Assembly: GCF_900187135.1 (NCBI RefSeq)
Contig: NZ_LT906443.1
Span: 1,674,001-1,738,000, forward strand
Reading direction: 5' to 3'
Source of the DNA: Corynebacterium ulcerans
Lineage (GTDB): Bacteria; Actinomycetota; Actinomycetes; Mycobacteriales; Mycobacteriaceae
DNA: 64,000 nucleotides
A model generated the notes under the pieces. The model had not been told where the DNA came from, ran no database searches, and was given only the letters and a program-made list of their open reading frames with translations. Positions 33,568 to 43,702 of this stretch are shown one piece after another (position 1 is the stretch's first letter; the number at the start of each line of letters is the position of its first letter). A program made the translations under genes and the position numbers.

Positions 33568-36500
33568 ATGGACTCTTACTTGAATGAAGTAAGCCCTTTT
33601 AACCAGCCTGCCACTAAACGTCTTGGACGCACTGTTGCTGCAGTTGTTACAGCAACAAGCGTGAGCTTTAGTGGTTTTCTTGTACCTACTGCTTCTGCTG
33701 CGGCTGCTAGCGCATATTCCGATAACATCGGCCGCAATGAGATTGGAACAGAGCTTTTAGAGAAACTAAAGCCTGAAATCGTCGGTGGTAGCCAATCTGT
33801 ATCTGTAGGGGACTCAGTTACTTACAAATACACTGTAAAGACCGGCTTCCCACAAGATCCCAACAATGTGACTGCCCAGCGGTGGGTTCGCATGGTGATC
33901 ACGCAGGACCCGAAGGTGCCTTTCACGGAGGCTCCAGCTGCAGGAAAGTTCGGTATTCCTGCGGATGCTGTAGTGACCCAAACGGGTCCTAATGAGTGGT
34001 CTGTTGTGCTGGGTGCGGAGTACGAAGCTTGGCAGTGGGGAAATACCGAAGCTGCAAATGCCCATAATGATGGGTTATTCAAAGTAAACAACACTGCGCA
34101 CCCAATGTGGTCTACCGCTGAGGATTTCAGGGCTACACCTTGGACACCACCCACTGATCTCACAATTGAGATTCCTGCACAAGTAATGAATGCTGATGGA
34201 GCAGCTTCCACAGGGTCCCTCACGGTTACATCAGGCCGGCTTGCTGATGTTAGCTTGGAAGACAAGCTAAGCAAGGCAGTATTTGTTTCTAATGACGGCA
34301 ACGGTACATGTACTTGGGATGCTACCTATGAAACCAAGCTAGTTAAGCAAGATGTTGGTTATTGGGTGCAGAACATTCGGATTGCTTCAAATCCTGAAGA
34401 AGTGAAGGAATACGCTTCGCTCCCGACGCAATACCAAGATATGCGGAGATACCGTCCGAGGCTGATCTCCGGTGAAGCTTTTGTTGGCGATAAAAAAATT
34501 GGGAATTTACAGCCCATGTATAACGGCGAGGATCCTCAAATTGGGCGTCTAATCGGCGATCTAAATATTACTGAGGACGTACCGCCGTTTACGTCTTCTG
34601 AATGGCTCGCGCCTACAGTACCTGTAAAGGTTACGTACTCTTATACGAATCCTTGTGGAACAAAGGTCGATGAGCAGTATGTGAAAGATAATCCGCAGTT
34701 TGTTGACCCCTCACCAAATGTTTATTCACCATATCCGACTCTGCAACGTGAATACACCTACGTCGAAGCCTCTGGCGTCTACGTTGGACTCGTCCGTCCT
34801 CCGGAGGATGCTTCTGCGACTGCACAGTTTGTGTTCAACCAGGGCCTGGTTTCCCTCGGAGATTACGTATGGTTCGATCGCAACGGTGACGGCAAGCAAG
34901 GGGATAAAACAACCGAACCCGGTGTCGGTGGCGTAAAAGTTTCCCTACTTGATGGTGACGGTAAACCCGTGAACAAGCCAGGCACGAGCGAGCCTTATGT
35001 GCTTACCACGGATGATTCTGGCAAGTACCTCTTTGAAAAGCTGCCTAAGGGCAAGTACAAGGTGCAGTTCGATGCGTCGACGGTGCCAGCAGATAAGCTT
35101 CCAGAAGGAATCTCAAGCTTCTCTGATTTCACCTCAAAGGGTGCGGATCCGGACCAAAACGATGACACCGATTCTGATGTCACTCCTGGGGGTCTAACGT
35201 CTACGACGGACGTTGTGGATCTGCAGCAGGATCGCACGGATATTGACGCTGGTTTGATCGCAAAGGCTCGTTTCTCTGTATCCAAGGTTCTCGACGGAAC
35301 TGATGCTGGCAAACAGGTTGGTACAACAGCGCGTGAACTTGCGGACGGAAAGCTCGTTGTTGAGCACAAGATCACGGTCAAGAATGAGACTCCTGGTATT
35401 CCAGGAAAGGCTCCTCAGGTGCTTGACGAGCCTCTGAGCGTTCCCGGCTTTGAAATTGAATCTCTTACTGTCAACGGAAATCCAGTTGAGAAAACCGGCA
35501 AGGATTATCTGATCGCAGCAGAGAAAGACTTCAAAGCAAGTGAAGAGAAGCAAGAGTACCTGGTAAAGGTCACCTACAAGCGTGCTGCCGATAATAAAGC
35601 CACCGGCGAACTAACCAAGGCTGAGGCAGATGCTATTGGAGAGTGCTCGGATCAAAGCGGCACAGGTACAACCAAGGGAATCGTTAACAAGGTCTACCTT
35701 GGAGATGAAAACAATGAGGCTGACGCTGACGCAGAAAAAGACAAGAACAACTGGGATTGTGTCCCGGTAAAGGGAGTTGATGAGCCCGTAGGTTCTGTCT
35801 CTGTCGGTGACTTCGTGTGGATTGATTCCAATCGCGACGGTATTCAGGATGCTGATGAAAAGGGCCTGGCCGGTGTAGAGCTTCAGATCGTTGATTCTGA
35901 GGGGAACCCAGTCAAGGACATCAACGGTGAAGAAGTAAAGAACGTGACCACCGGTGCCGATGGCAAGTATTCCTTTGACAACCTCCCAACGCTGGAGGAT
36001 GGCAAGCACTACACAGTGAAGGTAGTTAAAGTTCCCGCTGGTTACGAGCCGACTAAGACCGGCCAAGGCACGCAGGATAATGACTCCTCTAAGGATTCGG
36101 CCAAGACGTACAAGGATCTGTCTCAAGACGGCGCCAAGGACGACTCTCTTGACTTTGGTTTTGTTGAGCCTGAGCCTGACGTTCCGGGTTCTGTCTCCGT
36201 CGGTGATTTTGTCTGGGTTGATGCTAACGGTAACGGCATCCAGGATGAAGGTGAAGAGGGACTCTCAGATGTAGTTTTGGAGCTCGTTGGCACAGACGGC
36301 AAGCCAGTGACAGACGTCAACGGCAAGCTAGTCGAGAATGCCACCACGCGTGCAGACGGCAAGTACACCTTCAGCGATCTTCCAGTATTGGAAGAAGGCC
36401 AGAAGTACACGGTGAAGGTCGTAGAGGTTCCTGAAGGCTATGAGCCAACCAAAACGGGTGAGGGAACAACAGATACAGATTCCTCCACGGATCAAGCCGA

Positions 36501-36918
36501 GACTACCGCGGACCTGACCAAGCCGGATGCAGAAGATAACTCCCTCGACTTTGGCTTTATTAAAGTCGAAGATCCAGAGAACCCTGATTTCCCGGATGAT
36601 GAAGATCCAGAAGGACCATCCTTTAACTGGAAGTATCTGATTCCTTTCGCTCTGATTCCTGTTATTGGTGCTTTGGTATGGGGTTCTTCGCAGGGAAGTA
36701 GCTCCCCTGGAACTCCTGCTCCGACTGCTCCTAAGACACCAGGGTCCACCACGACCCCAGCTACAGCGGCACCTCAGACTCCGGAATCTGCTGCACCAAA
36801 GGCTCCTATGAAGCGGCAGTTGGCTGCTACTGGTGCGAGCGTTCTGTACACGCTATTGGCAGCATTGCTGCTGGTTATTGCTGGTGTATTCCTTGTGAGG
36901 TTGCGTCGTCAAGACTAG
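33568..36918 (+). CDS. Cell-wall-anchored SdrD-B-repeat surface protein, LAATG signal
   Basis: A 1116-residue MSCRAMM-like adhesin. It has an N-terminal signal sequence (about 1-45), two probable Ig-like ligand-binding domains (about 55-425), then three SdrD B-like domains starting SLGDYVWFDRNGDG, SVSVGDFVWIDSNRDG and SVSVGDFVWVDANGNG (about 430, 745, 875), with Asp/Asn-rich calcium loops. A separate beta-rich module (about 565-735) lies between the first and second. The end repeats the neighbour's layout: NWKYLIPFALIPVIGALVWG, Pro/Thr linker, LAATG at 1085-1089, membrane segment, RLRRQD. The start ATG lies only four bases after AGCGAGG, so it is moderately certain. Likely host-adhesion role, from family knowledge. 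Confidence 0.87.
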   Translation: MDSYLNEVSPFNQPATKRLGRTVAAVVTATSVSFSGFLVPTASAAAASAYSDNIGRNEIGTELLEKLKPEIVGGSQSVSVGDSVTYKYTVKTGFPQDPNNVTAQRWVRMVITQDPKVPFTEAPAAGKFGIPADAVVTQTGPNEWSVVLGAEYEAWQWGNTEAANAHNDGLFKVNNTAHPMWSTAEDFRATPWTPPTDLTIEIPAQVMNADGAASTGSLTVTSGRLADVSLEDKLSKAVFVSNDGNGTCTWDATYETKLVKQDVGYWVQNIRIASNPEEVKEYASLPTQYQDMRRYRPRLISGEAFVGDKKIGNLQPMYNGEDPQIGRLIGDLNITEDVPPFTSSEWLAPTVPVKVTYSYTNPCGTKVDEQYVKDNPQFVDPSPNVYSPYPTLQREYTYVEASGVYVGLVRPPEDASATAQFVFNQGLVSLGDYVWFDRNGDGKQGDKTTEPGVGGVKVSLLDGDGKPVNKPGTSEPYVLTTDDSGKYLFEKLPKGKYKVQFDASTVPADKLPEGISSFSDFTSKGADPDQNDDTDSDVTPGGLTSTTDVVDLQQDRTDIDAGLIAKARFSVSKVLDGTDAGKQVGTTARELADGKLVVEHKITVKNETPGIPGKAPQVLDEPLSVPGFEIESLTVNGNPVEKTGKDYLIAAEKDFKASEEKQEYLVKVTYKRAADNKATGELTKAEADAIGECSDQSGTGTTKGIVNKVYLGDENNEADADAEKDKNNWDCVPVKGVDEPVGSVSVGDFVWIDSNRDGIQDADEKGLAGVELQIVDSEGNPVKDINGEEVKNVTTGADGKYSFDNLPTLEDGKHYTVKVVKVPAGYEPTKTGQGTQDNDSSKDSAKTYKDLSQDGAKDDSLDFGFVEPEPDVPGSVSVGDFVWVDANGNGIQDEGEEGLSDVVLELVGTDGKPVTDVNGKLVENATTRADGKYTFSDLPVLEEGQKYTVKVVEVPEGYEPTKTGEGTTDTDSSTDQAETTADLTKPDAEDNSLDFGFIKVEDPENPDFPDDEDPEGPSFNWKYLIPFALIPVIGALVWGSSQGSSSPGTPAPTAPKTPGSTTTPATAAPQTPESAAPKAPMKRQLAATGASVLYTLLAALLLVIAGVFLVRLRRQD

Positions 36919-36948
36919 TTCTTGGCTACTAGATAACTAGCATTAAAT

Positions 36949-36980
36949 AAGGCGCTATCCACGTTGTTGGGTAGCGCCTT
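36949..36980 (+). terminator. Terminator of the SdrD-like gene
   Basis: AAGGCGCTATCC, 8-base loop, GGGTAGCGCCTT, then GTTTG. Confidence 0.75.
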
Positions 36981-37067
36981 GTTTGTGGTGTCGTCGAGAA
37001 GCAAATGCAGATACAATGCGGTGTGCATCCGCCATAAGTAGGCATACGAGACGAAAGACGGACATTT

Positions 37068-38264
37068 ATGCGCAGGGACACAGTCCGCACAACCTCGGGA
37101 GATGGGGTGCTGAGGCAGCGATATCGGTCTTTTGTCACGTGGTTGGATTTTCCTAGTGTCAGGCCGCGCCGCATGGTGGTTTGGCAGGATTGGCTGGCTG
37201 CCGCGGTTCTCTTTGTGGCTACGGCTTTGGTACGGCTCGCCTTTTTGCTGTGGATGCGTGGCGACGCGAGCCTTGAGGCTTTGGTGTCTAAGTGGGACGG
37301 CCGGATTTATTTAGCCATTGCTCAATACGGGTATTTTAGTGAGGCCGGGGGCGTACCAGATCCCGAGATATATCAGACGCGGCTCGCATTTTTCCCGGGA
37401 TATCCAGGTCTGATAGCCGCTGTGCACGCAGTGACCCGGCTGAATTATCTCACCAGTGCACTTTTGATCTCGTATGTCGCAGGGGTCGTGATGACCGCCG
37501 GCGTGATGGCGATGGCCGCACGGATGGGGGCCGACAAACGGTTGCGATTGGCTGCCGCGATGCTGGTGCTAGGTGCACCTATGAGCACCACATTCACAAT
37601 GGTCTATACCGAAGCAATCTTTTTGGCCTGTGCTGTGTGGGCTTTGGTCGCCATGGTGGATAAGCGCTGGTTACTGGCGGGAGTATGTACTTTTTGTGCG
37701 GGCTTTTTCCGACTGACCGCAATTGATCTTGTGGCGGCTTTTGCTGTGGTAGTTGCAATCTATGCGGCCCGCAATTGGCGAGCGTGGGGTGCCGTCGCAG
37801 TATCTACGGTCCCGTTGGTGAGCTACTTGATGTACGCATCGCATTACACGCGTGACATTGGCGGTTACTTTGGGATGCAGACCAAAGGCTGGCACTCTAC
37901 CTTTGACTTTGGTCGCGCTACTGCGATCTGGGTGAGCACTCAGCTGCGTGAAGGCAACAACGTGGGCTATCTGCTGTCCATCGTGTCCATTGTGGGAGCA
38001 TTAGGCGCGGTCATCCTGTCTTTTCGACGGCTTCCACTGGCATATTGGCTGTTTGGCGCAGCGATTACGGCTAACGTTGTGCTTTCCGACGGCATCATGC
38101 ACTCACGTCCCCGACTTCTACTCCCAGCAGTGGTGCTTTTACTTCCCGTTATTTTCCAGCTCCCCAGGGGGCGTTACGCATTACCCGCAGCCGCGATGTG
38201 CTGGTTGCTCGTGGGCGCATGGTTTTCCGCATATATGATCGCGGTGTTCCAGTGGGCGATCTAG
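37068..38264 (+). CDS. PIG-V-like GT-C mannosyltransferase, membrane protein
   Basis: A 398-residue integral membrane protein with about nine segments. The first extracytoplasmic loop has KWDGRIYLAIAQYGYF, the Trp-Asp and Tyr signature of PIG-V/GPI mannosyltransferase II-like GT-C enzymes that use polyprenyl-phosphate mannose. RLAFFPGYPGLI and the later short loops fit. The likely role is adding mannose to an envelope glycolipid or glycoprotein; acceptor not deducible. Start ATG after GAAAGACGG. It converges on the EamA gene with 20 bases between stops. Confidence 0.75.
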   Translation: MRRDTVRTTSGDGVLRQRYRSFVTWLDFPSVRPRRMVVWQDWLAAAVLFVATALVRLAFLLWMRGDASLEALVSKWDGRIYLAIAQYGYFSEAGGVPDPEIYQTRLAFFPGYPGLIAAVHAVTRLNYLTSALLISYVAGVVMTAGVMAMAARMGADKRLRLAAAMLVLGAPMSTTFTMVYTEAIFLACAVWALVAMVDKRWLLAGVCTFCAGFFRLTAIDLVAAFAVVVAIYAARNWRAWGAVAVSTVPLVSYLMYASHYTRDIGGYFGMQTKGWHSTFDFGRATAIWVSTQLREGNNVGYLLSIVSIVGALGAVILSFRRLPLAYWLFGAAITANVVLSDGIMHSRPRLLLPAVVLLLPVIFQLPRGRYALPAAAMCWLLVGAWFSAYMIAVFQWAI

Positions 38265-38284
38265 CAGGTATTTTCTTCTGCCAG

Positions 38285-39130
38285 CTATGAACTGCCCACG
38301 CCACGTCGTGATAGCGCAAAAGTGGACACAATCATGGCGATCAAAGCCAGAGCCATCCACAACCAGTTAGCTCCCGATACTTGGAACTGCTCGCCCAGGA
38401 CGGCATACCCCAAAGCAAAAGCAACGATGGGTTCTGTAACCGTCATGGCTGGTAGCGAGTTTTTTAAAGCTCCGGCGTTAAAAGCATATTGTTGTACGAC
38501 CGTACCTAGAATCGCCCCGGCCGCAAGGGAATAGCCCTGCCATGTGGTGGCAAGGGCAAAGAAGCCTCCGTGGGTGAGTACGTCTACGGTGGCCTTAGAA
38601 AGAACGGCTACATAGCCATAAATGCCACCGGTGACTATGCCTAAGAGCAGGGCTTTTTCGTTCCTGATCTGTTTTTGAGCGAATCGTTCTAAGACAAAGA
38701 GGACGAGAAAACCTATGGCCAGTGCGGGAAGCCAGCGTCCCAGCGGGGGCTGCGGGTCGCCTGCGGAAGGATTTCCCAAAAGCACGAGCACAGCGACGGC
38801 CACCGTGAGCAGCCCCGCCCACGTTATTTCGTCGATTGCCATGCGGCGGCCGTCGTAACGCGCGGAAAGCGGAAGCGTAAACATCAGGGACAACACGAGG
38901 ATTGGTTGCACCACTAATAACGTGCCAAAACCCAGGGCGATAATTTGCAGCCCGTAGCCCGATAAAGCGGTGAAGCTACCTAACCACCAGGCGGGGCGTC
39001 GAATAGCTTGCAAGAAAGGGGAGCCCTCGGCGGGTGCCTCTTCTGCAATACGATGGCGCACCACTGTGCCCCAGGCGATAGTGAGCGCCGAGGCCAGGGC
39101 GAACCCCATAGCAAGAAGAGTGCTGTACAT
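38285..39130 (-). CDS. EamA/DMT-superfamily permease
   Basis: A 281-residue protein with about nine or ten membrane segments arranged as two EamA-type halves. The second half has the family's NSLPAMTVTEPIVAFALGY motif and ALGYAVLGEQF. The loop between halves is RFAQKQIRNEK. Such carriers export or import metabolites; some related NIPA-type proteins move Mg2+. Nothing here fixes the substrate. Starts with ATG at 39130, divergent from the ABC exporter genes. Confidence 0.8.
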   Translation of the reverse strand: MYSTLLAMGFALASALTIAWGTVVRHRIAEEAPAEGSPFLQAIRRPAWWLGSFTALSGYGLQIIALGFGTLLVVQPILVLSLMFTLPLSARYDGRRMAIDEITWAGLLTVAVAVLVLLGNPSAGDPQPPLGRWLPALAIGFLVLFVLERFAQKQIRNEKALLLGIVTGGIYGYVAVLSKATVDVLTHGGFFALATTWQGYSLAAGAILGTVVQQYAFNAGALKNSLPAMTVTEPIVAFALGYAVLGEQFQVSGANWLWMALALIAMIVSTFALSRRGVGSS

Positions 39131-39306
39131 CGACTTCTAGCCTATACGGGTTGTTGCTAGACGACGTAGCACGTGCGGAAGATAGTGCCCCCACTGTGCA
39201 TGTGCTGCGAACAGGGGTGGCGGAAGCTGAATGAAAGCCCCCAGTGTTGAATCGCGGTGCTACCGTAAAAATATCCAAGGTCAGCTCCACAGCAGGGGAG
39301 AAGAAA

Positions 39307-40239
39307 ATGGCAGCGCACAAGGGTATTTCTGCACAGAAAAACAGCGAAGATGTTATCCGTGTCCGGAATCTAGACAAGAGCTTCGGGTCTTTTAAAGCAC
39401 TCGATCAACTCGACCTGACCGTTGCCCGTGGGGAAGTGCACGGCTTTTTGGGTCCTAATGGGGCAGGGAAGTCCACAGCGATTCGCGTACTGTTGGGGCT
39501 GCTCAAGGCCGATGCAGGCGAGGTAGAACTGCTGGGTGGTGATCCGTGGAAAGACGTTGTTGCACTACACCGCAGGCTCGCATATGTGCCAGGCGACGTT
39601 TCCCTATGGCCTGGAATGAGTGGTGGGGAAGCTATCGACCTTTTAGGTTCTCTCCGGGGCGGACTGAACGCACAGCGCAGGGCGGAGCTCATAGAGCGCT
39701 TTGAGCTCGACCCGACGAAGAAGGGGAGGCAATACTCTAAAGGCAACCGCCAAAAGGTTGCGCTTGTTGCTGCCTTAGCTTCTGACGCGGAACTGCTGAT
39801 CTTAGACGAGCCCACCAGTGGTCTTGACCCTCTTATGGAAAGTGTATTTCAGGACGTTGTGCGTGAAGCTAAAGAGCGAGGAGCGACGGTGTTTCTTAGC
39901 AGCCACATCCTCGCGGAAGTAGAGGCACTAGCGGACAGAATGAGCATTATTAAAGCAGGTCGCATCGTTCGAACCGCCACGCTAGAAGAACTACAACAAA
40001 CTGCGGCAACCACCATTACTGCGGTGTTACACCGCGCGCCTGATGCCAAAGACTGCCCTGAACAAGCGCAAGTTAACGGGAACACTCTCACTGTTAGCGT
40101 CCCACAAAAGCAGGTCGGAGCGATACTGGAACGAGTGCTTCCGCTGGGCATTGATAAGTTGACGGTGGAGCCGCCGTCCCTGGAAAGCCTGTTCAAAGAC
40201 CTGTACGGGGAAGAATCAGAGCCAGGTGAGGAGCAATGA
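39307..40239 (+). CDS. ABC exporter, ATP-binding protein
   Basis: 310 residues from the ATG at 39307, which follows GGGGAGAAG; the frame runs upstream to 39244 without family similarity. Walker A GPNGAGKS at 49-56, signature YSKGNRQK (a variant of LSGGQ), Walker B LLILDEPTSGLD and the switch SSH are present, with a C-terminal extension as in drug-type DrrA-like ATPases. Its stop overlaps the permease start (ATGA), so the two form one exporter. Confidence 0.9.
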   Translation: MAAHKGISAQKNSEDVIRVRNLDKSFGSFKALDQLDLTVARGEVHGFLGPNGAGKSTAIRVLLGLLKADAGEVELLGGDPWKDVVALHRRLAYVPGDVSLWPGMSGGEAIDLLGSLRGGLNAQRRAELIERFELDPTKKGRQYSKGNRQKVALVAALASDAELLILDEPTSGLDPLMESVFQDVVREAKERGATVFLSSHILAEVEALADRMSIIKAGRIVRTATLEELQQTAATTITAVLHRAPDAKDCPEQAQVNGNTLTVSVPQKQVGAILERVLPLGIDKLTVEPPSLESLFKDLYGEESEPGEEQ

Positions 40240-41840
40240 TCGGGACAACACGCCCCCTGGTAGGCACAGGTGTGCTGCTCAAAGCCACGCTGCGCCACGA
40301 GCTGAAAAGGTTTATTCCGTGGATCGCAATAGTGACCATGCTGTCCACCTCTTCAATTCTTGCCTATGCGTGGATGTTTCCGCATCGAGAAGACCGGGCT
40401 GTATTAGATGCCACCATTGGCGGAAACCCGGCCTTAGGACTCATCTTCGGTCCCGCGAGAAACCTCTATACCAACGAGGGGTTCAATACCTGGCGGGCTT
40501 TTGCTTTAGGCGGCTTTCTTACCGGTATCGCTGCCATCTTTGCCGTGACCAAAGCAACCAGAGGCCAAGAGGATTCTGGACAAGCAGAGTTACTTGCCTC
40601 CGGGGCTATGGGACGCGGCGCTCGATTGGCTGTGGCCGTGTTGCTGGGGATCATAGGCTCAACGCTGGTCGGAGTGGTGACGGCACTATGCACACTCCTC
40701 TGCGGGGCGGAAGCAGATGCGACGTTGCTACTGGCAGCAACGTTTACTGCTACCGGGTGGATGATGAGCGCTGTAGCCGCAGTCGCCGCACAACTTGGAT
40801 CTACCGCCCGAGCCGCTAACACCCTGGCAGTGAGCACATTATCCGTGCTTTTTATCCTTCGAGGATTCCTATTATCACTGGAAGCACCCGCGTGGACTAA
40901 CTGGGCAAATCCGCTCGGTTGGTTGGATGAAACCCGCCCTGCCACGGACAACCACTGGTGGCCGCTCTTATACGCATTGGTGTTTACCCTCATCGTGACG
41001 GCTGTGGCCTTTGGCTTGTCATCTGGCCGCGACTTTGGGCAGGGCATCATCCCGTCGCAACCTGGCTCCGCGCATGGTTCGCTGAGAGGAGTAGAAGGCC
41101 TCATCTGGCGACTCAATAAAGCACCCGCGTTTACCTGGGTCATCGCCTTTGTGGCTTTAGGCGTGATCTTTGGATACTTCATCGGGTCTGTCAAAGACCT
41201 ACTAGCTTCAAGTCCCGCGATGGCAGCCATGATGGCGGGCGGCGCTGTGGATCCAGCGCAATTGGTCAACAACTTTGCGGTAACCATGCTCAGCATGTTG
41301 GGGATCATTGCGGCTATACCAGGAGTTCAAGTGGTGCTGCGAATAGTCTCGGAAGAGAATAGTCAAAGGATTGAGCCGATTCTCACTGGTGGAATTAGCC
41401 GACTCCGGTATTGTGCGGTAACACTGGCCGCTGCAGCTGCAACAAGCACCATGTGTCTTCTCACCGCTGGTGTCCTGGTGGCGTGGCTGAGCAGCCGTGC
41501 TGATATTGGGCTTAGTTTCTTGGATGTGTTTATCCAGGCTGCAGTGACCTCGGTAGCAACATGGCCCATCATAGGAATCGCTGCGGTGGTAGTAGGTGTG
41601 CGCCCGAGGTTTGCGATTGCAGCATGGGTTGGAGTGCTTGAGTCATTCTCCATCACCATCTTTGGTCCCACATTTAAAGCCCCCGACTGGACAATGGCTT
41701 TTAGCCCCTTCCATCACATACCGCATGTGATGGAATCCGATGCTCACGGGTGGGGAGTGCTAGGGCTTCTGGTTGTATCTGCTCTTCTCTGTGTTATCGG
41801 GTGTAGTGCCTTTAACCGCAGGGACATTGGAGTGGAATAA
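40236..41840 (+). CDS. ABC exporter, permease protein
   Basis: A 534-residue membrane protein with about twelve segments, the fused-permease form of antibiotic-efflux ABC-2 exporters. Residues 50-60 contain RAVLDATIGGNPALGLIFGP and GFLTGIAAIFAV, typical of that family; the halves are separated by a loop around residue 290. Coupled to the ATPase gene. The exported compound is unknown; drugs, lipids or peptides are possible. Confidence 0.83.
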   Translation: MIGTTRPLVGTGVLLKATLRHELKRFIPWIAIVTMLSTSSILAYAWMFPHREDRAVLDATIGGNPALGLIFGPARNLYTNEGFNTWRAFALGGFLTGIAAIFAVTKATRGQEDSGQAELLASGAMGRGARLAVAVLLGIIGSTLVGVVTALCTLLCGAEADATLLLAATFTATGWMMSAVAAVAAQLGSTARAANTLAVSTLSVLFILRGFLLSLEAPAWTNWANPLGWLDETRPATDNHWWPLLYALVFTLIVTAVAFGLSSGRDFGQGIIPSQPGSAHGSLRGVEGLIWRLNKAPAFTWVIAFVALGVIFGYFIGSVKDLLASSPAMAAMMAGGAVDPAQLVNNFAVTMLSMLGIIAAIPGVQVVLRIVSEENSQRIEPILTGGISRLRYCAVTLAAAAATSTMCLLTAGVLVAWLSSRADIGLSFLDVFIQAAVTSVATWPIIGIAAVVVGVRPRFAIAAWVGVLESFSITIFGPTFKAPDWTMAFSPFHHIPHVMESDAHGWGVLGLLVVSALLCVIGCSAFNRRDIGVE

Positions 41841-42081
41841 AAGTGGAGCATGAGAAGAACAGCATGCTGAAAGTAATGCGGACGACAGTAATTTTCTCTT
41901 TATGTCGCGCCGGGAGGGTGTAAAAATATAGGTGGTTTTTAAAAAACTTTGTTTTGACCACTTACATGAGCCGCCTCTTTACTGCGGCGTGAAAAATAGA
42001 CTGTATGATAGTTATTCGCAATCGTATGGTCTTGATCTAGGGGCACATCCAGTACAGATGGCTCCGGGAAGGGCGTTGCCC

Positions 42082-43347
42082 GTGGCACTTGTCGTCCAGA
42101 AATATGGCGGTTCTTCGCTGGAAAGCGCGGAAAGAATTCGTCGCGTTGCCGAGCGAATCGTGGCCACTAAAAAACAAGGCAACGATGTTGTTGTGGTGTG
42201 CTCCGCAATGGGAGACACCACTGATGAGCTTCTCGACCTCGCCTCCCAGGTTAATCCGGTACCACCTGCGCGTGAGATGGACATGCTGCTTACAGCAGGA
42301 GAGCGCATTTCCAACGCACTTGTGGCCATGGCGATCGAATCATTTGGTGCGAAAGCCCAATCTTTTACTGGTTCACAAGCAGGCGTGATTACTACCGAAC
42401 GCCATGGCAATGCCCGCATCGTGGACGTTACTCCAGGGCGTGTGCGCGAAGCACTGGATGGCGGAAAAATCTGTCTTGTTGCCGGATTTCAGGGAGTTAA
42501 CCGCGAGTCTAAAGATGTGACCACGCTGGGACGTGGCGGCTCGGACACCACGGCAGTTGCCCTTGCCGCGGCGCTCAATGCTGACGTATGTGAGATCTAT
42601 TCAGACGTAGACGGCGTGTATACGGCCGACCCTCGCATCGTGAGCAACGCGCGCAAGCTAGATCAACTCTGTTTTGAAGAGATGCTGGAACTTGCAGCGA
42701 GTGGCTCAAAAATTCTTGTTCTGCGCAGCGTCGAATATGCTCGTGCATTCGGCGTTCCCCTGCGCGTTCGTTCGTCGTATAGCAATGACCCCGGAACCCT
42801 AGTTGCCGGATCAATGGAGGATATTCCTGTGGAAGAAGCAGTACTTTCTGGCGTAGCAACTGATAACTCCGAGGCCAAGATCACGGTCCTGGGCATCCCT
42901 GATTCACCCGGTGCTGCTTCTGTGGTCTTCCGTGCGCTTGCCGACGCCGAAATCAACATCGACACAGTCCTGCAAAACATCTCCTCCCTGGAAGACAATC
43001 GCACGGACATCACATTCACCTGCCCGCGTGCCGATGGCCCCCACGCCATGGAGCTCCTACGCAACCTGCAGCCGCAGAACGACTGGCAGAACGTGCTTTA
43101 CGACGATCAGATCGGCAAGGTTTCCCTTGTCGGAGCCGGTATGAAATCGCACCCAGGCGTTACCGCAGAATTCTGCGAAGCACTCCGCGACCAGGGGATT
43201 AACATTGAACTGATCACCACTTCCGAGATCCGCATCTCCGTGCTGATCCGTGAAACCGACTTGCCTGCAGCAGCGAGGGCTCTCCACGAAAAGTTCGAGC
43301 TTGGTGGAGACGAAGAAGCTAAGGTTTACGCTGGGACGGGGCGGTAA
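42082..43347 (+). CDS. lysC: Aspartate kinase, alpha subunit
   Basis: Phosphorylates aspartate, the first step to lysine, threonine and methionine. From the GTG at 42082 (after GGGAAGGG) the protein has 421 residues, exactly the C. glutamicum length, starting [19 protein letters not shown]; the open frame upstream to 41932 is not conserved. Catalytic domain to about 240 ([15 protein letters not shown]), then two ACT domains that bind Lys plus Thr. The beta subunit is read from an internal start at 42829. A terminator follows, and asd is not the next gene. Confidence 0.95.
   Translation: MALVVQKYGGSSLESAERIRRVAERIVATKKQGNDVVVVCSAMGDTTDELLDLASQVNPVPPAREMDMLLTAGERISNALVAMAIESFGAKAQSFTGSQAGVITTERHGNARIVDVTPGRVREALDGGKICLVAGFQGVNRESKDVTTLGRGGSDTTAVALAAALNADVCEIYSDVDGVYTADPRIVSNARKLDQLCFEEMLELAASGSKILVLRSVEYARAFGVPLRVRSSYSNDPGTLVAGSMEDIPVEEAVLSGVATDNSEAKITVLGIPDSPGAASVVFRALADAEINIDTVLQNISSLEDNRTDITFTCPRADGPHAMELLRNLQPQNDWQNVLYDDQIGKVSLVGAGMKSHPGVTAEFCEALRDQGINIELITTSEIRISVLIRETDLPAAARALHEKFELGGDEEAKVYAGTGR
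42829..43347 (+). CDS. lysC: Aspartate kinase, beta subunit (internal in-frame start)
   Basis: GTG at 42829 is codon 250 of lysC and is preceded by GGAGG at 42817-42821 with 7 intervening bases. In C. glutamicum a 172-residue beta subunit starts at this same codon and pairs with alpha in an alpha2-beta2 enzyme; the length here is also 172. It consists of the ACT regulatory domains only, [20 protein letters not shown] onwards. Confidence 0.8.
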   Translation: MEEAVLSGVATDNSEAKITVLGIPDSPGAASVVFRALADAEINIDTVLQNISSLEDNRTDITFTCPRADGPHAMELLRNLQPQNDWQNVLYDDQIGKVSLVGAGMKSHPGVTAEFCEALRDQGINIELITTSEIRISVLIRETDLPAAARALHEKFELGGDEEAKVYAGTGR

Positions 43348-43377
43348 GCCGGGAGTGGCTTAAGAAAACCGTGTTAT

Positions 43378-43415
43378 AAAAGACCTCTTGTACATAGTAT
43401 GCAAGAGGTCTTTTT
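43378..43415 (+). terminator. Terminator of lysC
   Basis: AAAAGACCTCTTG pairs with CAAGAGGTCTTTT around an 11-base loop, followed by T-rich sequence. It ends the lysC transcript before the surface protein gene. Confidence 0.9.
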
Positions 43416-43702
43416 GGTGTGATTGTTTAATTTTGCATGGGGCTCACCCTAAAGGGTGGGGTAAAGATAAGTGTAAGAAAAATCTATGCAAAAGTCTCTA
43501 AAACGTTAATAAACCTTATTATTATTTCTGCTATTCTTACTCTTTGGTGACCGTGAGGATACAGTGTCCGATCGGTCAATCTGGTGTTACATATCGAGAT
43601 GATTATGCGATATGAACCTTGAGACTTGGCCTGGTCATGTGACGCTCTTTTTGATTGGGAAAATCCTCAGGTGCCTTGTGAAAAATAAGATAGAGAGTAA
43701 AG
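43416..43702. other. Upstream region of the DUF5979 surface gene
   Basis: About 290 bases without a gene. A G-rich tract is near 43454-43461, ATGCAA at 43486, the palindrome CCGATCGG at 43568-43575, and the inverted repeat CATATCG-N11-CGATATG at 43590-43614. AGAGAG precedes the start codon. Confidence 0.45.

Noticed and set aside
40466..41308. 280-residue minus-strand frame within the ABC permease gene
   Set aside because: Antisense shadow, with low-complexity Ala/Thr/Pro sequence and no recognisable domain.
41841..42081. Lysine riboswitch before lysC
   Set aside because: The leader is short and shows only a small GCCGC-N9-GCGGC hairpin; none of the riboswitch's conserved core was seen, and corynebacterial LysC is controlled by enzyme feedback.
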